From NCBI RefSeq assembly GCF_035594035.1, contig NZ_CP141588.1:1571501-1635500 (forward strand): DNA of 64,000 nt. The letters run 5' to 3'. Both the position numbers and the translations under genes were made by a program. Positions 8,330-16,046 of the stretch are shown piece by piece (positions within the stretch are counted from its first letter, which is position 1; each line of letters begins with the position of its first letter). This stretch comes from Sphingomonas sp. LY54 (lineage in GTDB: Bacteria; Pseudomonadota; Alphaproteobacteria; Sphingomonadales; Sphingomonadaceae). Below the pieces are notes generated by a model. That model saw only the letters and a list, made by a program, of their open reading frames with translations, had not been told where the DNA came from and did no database searches.

Positions 8330-9391
8330 TCAGGCGACGAACTCGTAGGTCGTCGGCCCGATCTGGAGATTGTCGACATACATGTCGGCGGCGCCGTTGC
8401 CGGAGCCCAAGGCGACCGACCAGCCGATGATCAGGCTGTCCTCGTCGAAACGGATGCCGCCGACCGGGGTGAAGCCGTCCGCGTCGGCCCAGTCGCTGAG
8501 CTCGGTCATGTTGACGATCTGATCCCAGTTCATGCCGTTCGAGCGTTGCCACGCCACCCAGTCGTCGCCGGCGAGATCGGCATGCTGCCAGGCATCGGTC
8601 GTGGTCGGGCCAAAGCCCTGATAGGCCCATTCGAACACGAGCTCGCCGCGATCAGTGGTGGTCGCGAGATTGCCGTCGGCGTCGATGATCAGGCGGATGA
8701 CCGGGATCACGTCGGTGCGCTCGGCGCTGTCGATATAATAATCGAATTCGAGCATATCGAGCTCGCCGAGCGTGACCTGCTGGTCGGCGTCCCACAGATT
8801 GTTGAGCCGCAGCCGGCCGTTATTGCTGTCGGTGACGAGGTGGAGCGCCTCGTCCGATCCGCCGCCGGGCACGGCGTCGATCGTCACCGATCCGAACCGG
8901 GCTTCGCTGTTCATTGCCGATCCGTCGGCCAGCAGGCTGAAGCGGGTCGCCTGGTCGCCGGGGCCGTGATTGACGTTGTTGATGCCCGACAGGAACAATG
9001 TCGACCCGTCATGATCGTGATGGTCGTGGCCCTTGCCCTTGCCGTTGCCGTGCTCCTGGTGACCACGGCCGTGACCGCGATGGCCGGACGAGGACGAGTC
9101 GATGGCGCCGTCCACGTCGATCTCGAGCGCGCCGAAGCGCAGCACCTCGATGTCTCTCAGGCGATCACTGCCGTCGGGGCCGTTCACGTTCAGCTTGCCC
9201 GACGGATGGTCGTGGCCGGTGATCGACGAGCGGAAGAATTCCTGGCTGAACGCCGCCGTGTCTCGGCCCCTGCCGCCGTCGATATCGTCGTTGCCGCCGC
9301 CGCCGGTGATGAAGTCGTCGCCGTTGCCGCCGGTGATATGATCGTCCTGGGGCGTGCCCACGATGACGCCGTTGCCGCGAATTCTTGCCAT
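8330..9391 (-). CDS. RTX-type calcium-binding protein with His-rich linker
   Basis: A 353-residue protein. Residues about 8-45 carry glycine/aspartate nonapeptide repeats (GGNGDDFITGGGGNDDIDGG) that bind calcium in RTX proteins. Residues about 97-130 form a linker extremely rich in His, Gly and Lys. The remaining roughly 220 residues are acidic and beta-rich, like a carbohydrate-binding or lectin-type jelly roll, with no catalytic motif that I recognise. There is no Sec signal; type I secretion would be usual for such proteins, but no transporter is nearby. The ATG at 9391 has GGGAGG 8 nt upstream; an earlier in-frame start at 9430 lacks one. Confidence 0.8.
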   Translation of the reverse strand: MARIRGNGVIVGTPQDDHITGGNGDDFITGGGGNDDIDGGRGRDTAAFSQEFFRSSITGHDHPSGKLNVNGPDGSDRLRDIEVLRFGALEIDVDGAIDSSSSGHRGHGRGHQEHGNGKGKGHDHHDHDGSTLFLSGINNVNHGPGDQATRFSLLADGSAMNSEARFGSVTIDAVPGGGSDEALHLVTDSNNGRLRLNNLWDADQQVTLGELDMLEFDYYIDSAERTDVIPVIRLIIDADGNLATTTDRGELVFEWAYQGFGPTTTDAWQHADLAGDDWVAWQRSNGMNWDQIVNMTELSDWADADGFTPVGGIRFDEDSLIIGWSVALGSGNGAADMYVDNLQIGPTTYEFVA

Positions 9392-9545
9392 GTTCTGATC
9401 CTCCCTGATGGTCCCGGAAGCGGCCGCCATCCCACCGTCACGCCCGATACTGGAGGAAACCTCGGCGTGCTTTCAGGAAGGATGTAAGCGCGGACGACTC
9501 GCCCCTGATGCGGGGGACCATAGCATATTAAAGGCAAAGCGTTGG

Positions 9546-10658
9546 TCAGGCCGCGGCAAGGGCCTCCCGGGCCGGGACCGTCGCTTCGATCCAGCCGCCG
9601 CCGAGGACGCGGTCGCCGTCATAGAGCACCGCCGCCTGGCCCGGCGCGACGCCATATTCGGGCTGCAGGAAGTGGATCGCTTCGCCGTCGAAGCGGACCG
9701 GCGCCGGCTTGGCGAGCGACCGCACCTTGGCGGTGAGGCCCTCGCGCTGGCCCTCGCCGATCCAGTTGATGTCGGCGAGGCAGGCGGCGCTGACCGCAAG
9801 CGCGCGCTTGGGCCCGACGACGACGCGGCGGCTCTCCGGCTCGATGCGGACTACGTAGAGCGGCTCCTTCTGGCCGCCGATCTCGAGCCCGCGGCGCTGG
9901 CCGACGGTGAAGTGGATGAGGCCCTTGTGGCGGCCGAGCACGCGGCCCTCGCCGTCGACGATCTCGCCTTCGGCCGCCGCTTCGGGCCGGACCCTCTTCA
10001 CCACCGAGGCATAATCGCCGTTGGGGACGAAGCAGATATCCTGGCTGTCGGGCTTGTCGGCGACGAGCAGCTGCAGCTCCTTGGCGATCTCGCGCACCAC
10101 GGGCTTGGGCAAATCGCCGAGCGGGAAGCGCAGATAATCGAGCTGGTCCTGGGTCGTCGCGAAAAGGAAATAGCTCTGGTCGCGGGCCGCGTCGGCCGGG
10201 CGATGGAGCTGCGCGCCGCGCGGCCCCATCACGCGGCGCACATAATGGCCGGTAGCGAGGCAGTCGGCGCCAAGATCCCTGGCCAGCGCCAGCAGATCGG
10301 TGAATTTCACCCCCTGGTTGCAGCTGATGCAGGGGATCGGCGTCCGCCCCTTCATATATTCGTCGGCGAAGCGGTCGATCACGCTGTCGCGGAAGCGGCT
10401 TTCGTAATCGAACACATAATGGGCGATGCCGAGCCGGTCGGCGACGGTGCGCGCGTCGTAAATGTCCTGCCCCGCGCAGCAGCTGCCGGTGCGCTGCACG
10501 GCGGCACCATAATCATAGAGCTGCAGCGTCACGCCGATCACTTCCGCGCCGGTGCGGGCGGCGAGCGCAGCCACGACCGAGCTGTCGACGCCGCCCGACA
10601 TGGCGACGACGATCCGGGCCTCGCTGAGCGGCTTGGCGAGCTGGAAATCCACGTTCAT
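9546..10658 (-). CDS. mnmA: tRNA-specific 2-thiouridylase MnmA
   Basis: A 370-residue enzyme that thiolates U34 of the Lys, Glu and Gln tRNAs. The PP-loop [13 protein letters not shown] lies near the N-terminus. The two active-site cysteines are in [10 protein letters not shown] and DSQDICFVP. The C-terminal beta-barrel follows ([12 protein letters not shown]). The ATG at 10658 is preferred. The open frame extends to a GTG at 10694, but the extra 12 residues are not typical of the family. It is a stand-alone gene. Confidence 0.95.
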   Translation of the reverse strand: MNVDFQLAKPLSEARIVVAMSGGVDSSVVAALAARTGAEVIGVTLQLYDYGAAVQRTGSCCAGQDIYDARTVADRLGIAHYVFDYESRFRDSVIDRFADEYMKGRTPIPCISCNQGVKFTDLLALARDLGADCLATGHYVRRVMGPRGAQLHRPADAARDQSYFLFATTQDQLDYLRFPLGDLPKPVVREIAKELQLLVADKPDSQDICFVPNGDYASVVKRVRPEAAAEGEIVDGEGRVLGRHKGLIHFTVGQRRGLEIGGQKEPLYVVRIEPESRRVVVGPKRALAVSAACLADINWIGEGQREGLTAKVRSLAKPAPVRFDGEAIHFLQPEYGVAPGQAAVLYDGDRVLGGGWIEATVPAREALAAA

Positions 10659-10749
10659 CGCCGCGGCCCATAGCGCAGAGCCCTGCAAAATCACACCCTT
10701 GGGTCGACCTTTACGATGGATTCAGCCTGTTCCGGTACGACTCGGACTC

Positions 10750-11034
10750 ATGGAGATGGCTTTCTTCCGCCGCGCGGAGCGAATGCTCGCCGACCGCTCC
10801 GCGGCCCGCCTCGATTATGAGGTGCTGGTCGCGAGCCTCGACGCGCTCCAGGCGTCAAGTCCCTGCGCGCGCGCAGCCCGCGCTCGGCAGGGCGATGCCG
10901 TGCCCGGGAACTCCGAGCGCGAGCCGCTGGTCGTCCTCCTTCTCGGCGCCCCGGGCTGGGAGCAGGCGGTGCCGCTCCAGGGCGGCTGCTTCCATCGCGA
11001 GCCGGTGCCGCTTCCGTACGATCCGAACCGGTGA
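10750..11034 (+). CDS. Small hypothetical protein upstream of sciP
   Basis: A 94-residue open frame with the strong G/C third-position bias of the neighbouring real genes. It begins with a basic helical segment (FFRRAERMLADRSAARLDYE) and has a Pro-rich C-terminal half. No known domain and no signal peptide are seen. No clear ribosome site precedes the ATG. It lies on the same strand as sciP, and the hairpin-plus-T-run at 11109-11132 would be well placed as its terminator. It may not be a real gene. Confidence 0.4.
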   Translation: MEMAFFRRAERMLADRSAARLDYEVLVASLDALQASSPCARAARARQGDAVPGNSEREPLVVLLLGAPGWEQAVPLQGGCFHREPVPLPYDPNR

Positions 11035-11108
11035 CCGTGAAATTTACCACCCGACTTTAGGCTTCCTTCAACGCATCGGCGGTAAGGCTGAGGCGTGACA
11101 AGAGTTGA

Positions 11109-11132
11109 GCCCCGAAAAGGGGCCTGTTTTTT
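11109..11132 (+). terminator. Intrinsic-terminator-like hairpin in the sciP leader
   Basis: GCCCC-GAAAA-GGGGC (5-bp stem, GNRA-like pentaloop) is followed after three bases by six T residues, ending only 9 nt before the sciP ATG. The sciP Shine-Dalgarno (GAGG, 11133-11136) directly abuts the T-run. It could end the upstream transcript or act as an attenuator within the sciP leader. Confidence 0.65.
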
Positions 11133-11141
11133 GAGGTTTGA

Positions 11142-11441
11142 ATGATCGAGAACCAGAAGATCCGCCCCGCCCAGGTGATCGGCCCGCTCGGCGAGCCGCT
11201 TACGCTGGACACGCTTCCGCCGCAGTCGACGTCCCGCTGGGTCGTGCGTCGCAAGGCCGAAGTCGTGGCGGCCGTGAATGGCGGGCTTCTGTCGGTCGAC
11301 GAGGCGTGCGAGCGCTATCGCCTGACGCTCGAGGAATTTGCCAGCTGGCAGCGCGCGGTCGACCGCTCGGGCATGCCCGGCCTGCGCGTCACCCGCATCC
11401 AGCATTACAAGTCGCTCTACGAGCGCCAGCAGAAGTTCTGA
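11142..11441 (+). CDS. sciP: CtrA inhibitor SciP (DUF1153 family)
   Basis: A 99-residue DNA-binding protein of the DUF1153 family. In Caulobacter, SciP is a cell-cycle protein that represses CtrA-activated genes, including flagellar ones. The family core is visible: VIGPLGEPLTLDTLPP, then RWVVRRKAEVVAAVNGGLLS, then the helix-turn-helix DEACERYRLTLEEFASWQRA. GAGG lies 5 nt before the ATG. Its presence close to a flagellar cluster fits cell-cycle control of motility. Confidence 0.92.
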   Translation: MIENQKIRPAQVIGPLGEPLTLDTLPPQSTSRWVVRRKAEVVAAVNGGLLSVDEACERYRLTLEEFASWQRAVDRSGMPGLRVTRIQHYKSLYERQQKF

Positions 11442-11443
11442 CG

Positions 11444-11475
11444 AAAAAAGAGGCGTGCCCATACGGGCACGCCTC
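11444..11475 (-). terminator. Terminator shared by sciP and the small gene on the other strand
   Basis: A perfect 11-bp stem (GAGGCGTGCCC / GGGCACGCCTC) with a 4-nt loop. On the minus strand it is followed by six T residues, so it is a canonical terminator for the 59-residue protein gene. In the plus direction it may also slow transcription past sciP. Confidence 0.85.
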
Positions 11476-11524
11476 CAATGTGCGCAGCCTAGGAGGAGTG
11501 GGCTGAGGCTGCGTCGCTACCCGC

Positions 11525-11704
11525 TCACGAAAGCTTGTCCGATGGCTTGGCCGCGAGGTCGGCCAGATCGCGCATCCGATCGAGATGAAGCGCGGTCAGG
11601 CTGAAATGCGCGCGCGCCGCCTGAATAGATTGGGCGCTGAGCGCCATGTCGAGTTCTGCGGAGGCCCGGTCGGAGTGGAGCCTGATCTCATCCTCTCTGG
11701 TCAT
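11525..11704 (-). CDS. Small helical protein (59 aa), paralogue of the one at 14939-15118
   Basis: A 59-residue charged helical protein starting MTREDEIRLHSDRASAELDM. It has the same length and pattern as the protein at 14939-15118 (MTR..., regular Ala/Glu/Arg heptads, A-x-H-x-x-L near the middle), so the two are probably diverged copies. No function is known to me. The ATG at 11704 is preceded by GGGG. A strong terminator follows. It sits beside a response-regulator/kinase cluster, so a stress role is possible but unproven. Confidence 0.6.
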   Translation of the reverse strand: MTREDEIRLHSDRASAELDMALSAQSIQAARAHFSLTALHLDRMRDLADLAAKPSDKLS

Positions 11705-11800
11705 GCCCGATCCCCATCTCATGTCCAAAGATGATCAGTCGCGGATCAAAACGATTCGGGCATTCACCTTTGTTATGATTCAGTATTTCTTCGCGAAAGC

Positions 11801-12193
11801 TTAGGCATCGCCGGTTCCGTCCTTTCCTGCCGCCACCAGCACCCCCATGCATTCCAGCACCTGAGCGACACTGAAGGGTTTCTCGATCTGCGGCACTTCG
11901 CGAAACCGGTCGGGCAGGGAGTCGCGCGTATATCCGGATGCGATCAGGAACGGGATGCCGGCCTCGCGGAGCCTGTCCCCAAGCGTGAAGGCCATGCTCC
12001 CGCGCAGGTTGAGGTCGATCACGGCATAATCGATCCCGCCCGCGGCGATCAGTTTATCGGCTGCGGCGGCGGTAGCGACCGGTCCCGCTATCTCCGCTCC
12101 GCGTCGTTCGAAGGCGCAGGCAAGATCGTCGGCGAGATAATATTCGTCCTCGACGACGAGAATGCGTGCGCCGCTAAAGCCCATATTGTCCAT
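11801..12193 (-). CDS. Single-domain response regulator
   Basis: A 130-residue receiver domain with no output domain. The acidic pocket (VVEDE, E15/D16), the phosphorylatable Asp in YAVIDLNLRG (D60), the Thr/Ser in IASGYTRDS and the conserved Lys in IEKPF are all present. GGAGGG lies 7 nt before the ATG. Stand-alone receivers of this type often work with HWE-family kinases in alphaproteobacteria, and such a kinase is encoded 850 bp away, on the opposite strand beyond the Crp-like gene. Confidence 0.9.
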   Translation of the reverse strand: MDNMGFSGARILVVEDEYYLADDLACAFERRGAEIAGPVATAAAADKLIAAGGIDYAVIDLNLRGSMAFTLGDRLREAGIPFLIASGYTRDSLPDRFREVPQIEKPFSVAQVLECMGVLVAAGKDGTGDA

Positions 12194-12285
12194 CTGCGCC
12201 CTCCGTTCTGGTCCTGGGGACGGCTCGCGTGTAAACAGTCGCTTACCTAACATAGGTGAACAACAGTCCGCGAGGGGCCGCGCTA

Positions 12286-13053
12286 ATGACGGGGACAGTT
12301 GACCGCTATGAAATGGTAAATGTCCTGACCCGCCGCATCGAAGCATTCACCAGGCTGTCGCAAGACGATCGCGCAATCCTCGAACGCATGGCGCGTCGCA
12401 CCATCCGCGAAGTCGGAGCCCGGCGCGATCTCATTCGCGAAGGCGATGCGCCCCGCTCCGTCTTTCTGGTGCTGGACGGATGGGCGTGCCGCTACAAGAC
12501 GTTGCCGGACGGCCGGCGCCAGATCGTCTCCTTCTTCGTGCCCGGCGACCTTTGCGATCTGCACATCTACATCCTCCGGGAAATGGACCATTCGATCGCT
12601 TCCATCACGCCGGTGCGCGTAGCGGAGATTGCGCGCGACGACTTCGAGAAGCTGCTCGCCGATCACCCCCGCCTCGTCCAGGCATTGTGGTGGGATGAAC
12701 TGGTGACGATGGCGATCCAGCGCGAATGGACGCTCAACCTGGGTCAGCGCACCGCGTTCGAGCGGATCGCCCACCTCCTGTGCGAATTGTACATTCGCAT
12801 GCAGTCGGTCGGCCAGACCAACGGCAACAGCATCAATTTCCCGCTGACCCAGGTCGACCTGGCGGACGCGACCGGGCTGACCGCCGTGCACGTCAACCGG
12901 ACGCTGCAGGAACTCCGCAAGGGCGGACTGGTCGAGCTGCAGAGCAAGACCTTGACCATCCCCAACATGGACGCTCTCAAGGATGTCGCCATGTTCAACG
13001 ACAATTACCTGCACCTCGACCGGGAGGGCAGGCACCTCGACGCCAATGACTGA
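12286..13053 (+). CDS. Crp/Fnr-family transcriptional regulator
   Basis: A 255-residue regulator. The N-terminal cyclic-nucleotide-binding-like domain contains DAPRSVFLVLDGWACRYK and the segment IVSFFVPGDLCDLHIY. The C-terminal winged helix has the recognition element QVDLADATGLTAVHVNRTL. No FNR-type iron-sulfur cysteine cluster is seen, so the signal is unknown. The ATG at 12286 has GAGGGG 8-9 nt upstream; an earlier GTG at 12256 is possible. It overlaps the downstream kinase gene by 8 nt, so the two are co-translated, and it is divergent from the response regulator. Confidence 0.9.
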   Translation: MTGTVDRYEMVNVLTRRIEAFTRLSQDDRAILERMARRTIREVGARRDLIREGDAPRSVFLVLDGWACRYKTLPDGRRQIVSFFVPGDLCDLHIYILREMDHSIASITPVRVAEIARDDFEKLLADHPRLVQALWWDELVTMAIQREWTLNLGQRTAFERIAHLLCELYIRMQSVGQTNGNSINFPLTQVDLADATGLTAVHVNRTLQELRKGGLVELQSKTLTIPNMDALKDVAMFNDNYLHLDREGRHLDAND

Positions 13054-14926
13054 TCGGGGAAACTGGCTGGCCGGCGACGGCGAAATGGCCGAGCGGGTGC
13101 GCAGCCACGACTGGACGGCGACTCCCATCGGCCCGATCGCCCAATGGCCGCGCGACCTCAGGACCGCCGTCGGCCTGACGCTTTCCCATCCGCTGCCCAT
13201 GCTGCTCTGCTGGGGCGAGGACCTGATCCAGATCTACAACGACGCCTACCTGCCGGTGCTGAACGGCAAGCACCCGCGCGCCCTCGGCCAGTCGGCGAGA
13301 TTGCAAGAAGCCGAAGGCTGGGAGAATGCCGGCGCGCTCTGCGAACGCGTATGGGCAGGGCAGGCGATCTCATCGGACCGGCAACGACGGTCGGTCCTGC
13401 GCGACGGGGCGCCGAGCGAGGCCTGGTTCGTCGGCCATCTCGCCCCGCTTCGCGACGCCCACGGCGCCATCGCCGGCGTGCATCTCATTGCACAGGATTT
13501 GACCGGGCAGGTCGCCGCCGAAGCCGCCCGCGACCGGGCCGAGGCGGAGGCGCGTGACCGCGAGACCAGGTTCGAGACCGTCGCCGAATTGCTCGGCCTC
13601 GGCTGGTCGAGCTGGGAGCCCGGCACGGGCGAGCTCAACTGGGATGCCCGCACCAAGGCCCTGTGGGGCCTCGCGCCTACGTCGACGATCGATCCGAAGC
13701 AGGCGGTCGCAGCCATCCATCCCGATGACCGCCATCGCGTGGAGGCCGCCGTTTCGGCCGGATTGATTCCGGGCAACGAACCCGTCACGCTGGAATATCG
13801 CGTGATCGGGATCGAAGACGGGGTCGAACGCTGGATCCAGGGCCACGGCCGGGCGTCGTTCGACGGCAGCAGGCCGACCGGGTTCGTGGGCGCCGTGCTC
13901 GACATCACCGAGCGCAAGGCGACGGAGCTCGCGCTCCGCGACAGCCAGGCCTGGCTCCAGGAAGGAGTCGAGCTGGCCGGCCTCACCACCTATCGCTGGG
14001 ATCTGCGTACCGGAAAGCTCGACTGGGACGAGCGCCTGCAAGCCTTGTGGGGCTTGTCCGCCGATCTCGAGCCTAGCTACGAGCGGTGGAAGGAGGGCGT
14101 CCATCCTGCCGATCGGGACCGCGTCGTGGCGACCGTCCAGTGCGCGCTCGATCCCGCGGGGACGGGGGTATACGAAGCCGAATATCGCATGCGGAATCGC
14201 CAGACCGGCGACATTCGCTGGATCTCCACCCGCGCGCGCAGCCGGTTCCTGGACGGAGAGGCGGTTGCCGTCACCGGGACGGCGCGCGATATCACCGAAA
14301 GCAAGCTGGCCGAGGAGCACCAGCGCACGCTCCTCGCCGAGCTGCAGCATCGGGTGCGCAACACGCTCGGCGTCGTCCGGTCGATCGCGCAGCGCACTGC
14401 CGCCACCAGCGACAGCGTGGAAGACATGGACATGCACTTGCAGGGCCGGCTCGACGCCTTCTCGCGCGTCCAGTCCGCCGTCACCCGCAACCCCGACGCC
14501 GGCGTCGACCTCAAAGGGCTGATCGAGGACGAGCTGCTCGCCCATGCGGCGCGCGAGGGCGACACGTTGGTCGTCCGCGGCCCCGACACGCAGCTCCCGC
14601 CCAGGGCCGCCGAGTCGGTCAGCCTGGCGATGCACGAGCTCGCGACCAACGCCGTCAAATATGGCGTGCTGAGCGGCGTCGCGGGCCGGCTGTCGATCGT
14701 CTGGGAGACATTGGCCGCGGACGGCGGTGGCAAGGCCCTGCGGCTGGTGTGGAGCGAGACTCTTGGCGAGGCCGGGCTGACCGAGCCGCAGCGCCAGGGG
14801 TTCGGCATGGAACTGCTCCAGCGCCGGCTGCCCTACGAGCTCGACGCGCGCACGAGAATCGAATTCCGGCCCGAAGGTCTCCGCTTTACGCTCGAGATGC
14901 CGCTGCCGGAGGCTAGCGCCGCCTGA
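13046..14926 (+). CDS. PAS-domain sensor histidine kinase of the HWE family
   Basis: A 626-residue soluble kinase with no membrane segment. An N-terminal PAS/GAF-like region (about residues 20-165, typical LPMLLCWGEDLIQIYNDAY) is followed by two PAS/PAC modules (about 180-305 and 310-435; WIQGHGRASFDG, GDIRWISTRAR, each ending in DITE). The HWE phosphorylation helix is HRVRNTLGVVRSIAQRT (about residue 435). The ATP-binding part has MHELATNAVKYG, the WxE motif RLVWSE and FGMELLQRRL. It is translationally coupled to the Crp-like gene and is a candidate partner of the single-domain receiver at 11801-12193. Confidence 0.92.
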   Translation: MTDRGNWLAGDGEMAERVRSHDWTATPIGPIAQWPRDLRTAVGLTLSHPLPMLLCWGEDLIQIYNDAYLPVLNGKHPRALGQSARLQEAEGWENAGALCERVWAGQAISSDRQRRSVLRDGAPSEAWFVGHLAPLRDAHGAIAGVHLIAQDLTGQVAAEAARDRAEAEARDRETRFETVAELLGLGWSSWEPGTGELNWDARTKALWGLAPTSTIDPKQAVAAIHPDDRHRVEAAVSAGLIPGNEPVTLEYRVIGIEDGVERWIQGHGRASFDGSRPTGFVGAVLDITERKATELALRDSQAWLQEGVELAGLTTYRWDLRTGKLDWDERLQALWGLSADLEPSYERWKEGVHPADRDRVVATVQCALDPAGTGVYEAEYRMRNRQTGDIRWISTRARSRFLDGEAVAVTGTARDITESKLAEEHQRTLLAELQHRVRNTLGVVRSIAQRTAATSDSVEDMDMHLQGRLDAFSRVQSAVTRNPDAGVDLKGLIEDELLAHAAREGDTLVVRGPDTQLPPRAAESVSLAMHELATNAVKYGVLSGVAGRLSIVWETLAADGGGKALRLVWSETLGEAGLTEPQRQGFGMELLQRRLPYELDARTRIEFRPEGLRFTLEMPLPEASAA

Positions 14927-14938
14927 GCCACGCTCCCA

Positions 14939-15118
14939 TCAGTCGACCGCGGACGTAGATTCCTTGTGGACGCCAAAGCCGTTGGCGATGATCAAAGCGG
15001 CATATTCATCGGCGAGCTGGCGGTGCACCGCGGCGACGACGGGATTGGACGCGGACTCGGCGCTGCGCCGCTCTGCCTCGAGACGGGCACGGTAGTAAGC
15101 GAGATCGTTCCTGGTCAT
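14939..15118 (-). CDS. Small helical protein (59 aa), paralogue of the one at 11525-11704
   Basis: A 59-residue charged protein starting MTRNDLAYYRARLEAERRSA. It matches the protein at 11525-11704 in length, start and spacing of Ala, Arg and Glu residues. The open frame can be extended to 15193, but the ATG at 15118 gives the conserved N-terminus. It is convergent with the kinase gene (12-nt gap). The function is unknown. Confidence 0.55.
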   Translation of the reverse strand: MTRNDLAYYRARLEAERRSAESASNPVVAAVHRQLADEYAALIIANGFGVHKESTSAVD

Positions 15119-15260
15119 GGCGTTCGATCCCCCCCGGGACTCGGCTTGGTCCGCCAGAATACAGTATCGCAACGAGCCGGTCGAATCCTGCAACCGGCCG
15201 CAAGACGGTTCACATCCGGATCAGCTGCCCTATGACAAAGACAGCGACCCGGAGGAAGTG

Positions 15261-15527
15261 ATGACGCGTTTGATGATCCTGGCCATCGTGCCGCTCGCGC
15301 TTTCGGGCTGCGTCGTCGGCACCATCGCGAGCACGGCGGTCGACGTCGTCACGCTTCCGGTCAAGGCCGCCTCGAAGGGCGTGGACCTCGCCACCACCAG
15401 CCAGTCCGAAGCCGATGAGAAGCGCGGGCGCGCGATCCGCAAGCAGGAGGAATGCGTCGGCAAGGCGCAAAGGCGCGCCGAGCGCCGCGGCGAGGAGCCC
15501 GATACGCGCCACTGCTACGACGACTGA
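15261..15527 (+). CDS. Small predicted lipoprotein
   Basis: An 88-residue protein with a lipoprotein signal peptide: MTRLMILAIVPLALSGC, with the lipobox LALSGC placing the acylated Cys at about residue 17. The mature part has a short hydrophobic stretch and then a charged, Lys/Arg/Glu-rich tail with two further Cys residues. The ATG has GGAGG about 6 nt upstream. No known family was recognised. It is probably an envelope protein. Confidence 0.75.
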   Translation: MTRLMILAIVPLALSGCVVGTIASTAVDVVTLPVKAASKGVDLATTSQSEADEKRGRAIRKQEECVGKAQRRAERRGEEPDTRHCYDD

Positions 15528-15739
15528 ACCTTCTCTACGCCCCCGGGTTGGAATTGCGCCAGAATGCAACGGCCCCGCGCCGGAGCGTCGACAATAGACT
15601 CGCCTTGAAGCGCGATCTGCATCATCTATGCGGATGAACGGACTGCGCTTTCAGCAGTCCTTTCCAGACATAGCGTGCCGCGCCTGTAGCTAACCTCGGT
15701 TGGCCGCGTGGAGGTAATGGAACCCGTTGGAGGCCCGGC

Positions 15740-15982
15740 ATGCTCACTTACGCGCTGCGACTCGCTTATCGATATGACGGCATGGTGCTGGCGACGGTGC
15801 CCGACGTCCCGGAAGCGATGGCCGTCGGGCGCGACGACGAGGAAGCGTGCGAGCAGGCGCTGCGCGCGCTGGAATCGGCGCTGGACGATTATGTCGCCCA
15901 GGGCCGTCCGTTCCCGCCCGCCCGCACCGCCGGGACGGTGACGGTGACGACCGTCAAGTTCGAGATGCTCACCCCGGCCTGA
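15740..15982 (+). CDS. HicB-like protein without DNA-binding domain or HicA partner
   Basis: An 80-residue protein resembling the N-terminal RNase-H-like fold of HicB antitoxins (YRYDGMVLATVPDVPEAMAV, then DDEEACEQALRALESALDDYV). HicB proteins of toxin-antitoxin pairs are usually about 110-140 residues with a C-terminal helix-turn-helix or ribbon-helix-helix; here that part is lacking, and no hicA-like gene flanks it. GGAGG lies 6 nt before the ATG. It may be a solitary regulator or a remnant. Confidence 0.7.
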   Translation: MLTYALRLAYRYDGMVLATVPDVPEAMAVGRDDEEACEQALRALESALDDYVAQGRPFPPARTAGTVTVTTVKFEMLTPA

Positions 15983-16008
15983 TGAATCCGCAGCGAAGGG
16001 CGACCGAA

Positions 16009-16029
16009 CCCCGTCTCATCGAGACGGGG
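16009..16029. terminator. Hairpin between convergent hicB-like and aldehyde dehydrogenase genes
   Basis: CCCCGTCTC-ATC-GAGACGGGG is a perfect 9-bp stem with a 3-nt loop between two convergent genes. No long T-run follows on either strand, so it is at best a weak bidirectional terminator. Confidence 0.5.
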
Positions 16030-16046
16030 CTCTCGTCCTTGCGCGC

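Noticed and set aside
11705..11800. EcfG-type promoter for the 59-residue protein gene
   Set aside because: A CGTTTT element is present but no GGAAC at 16-17 nt upstream.
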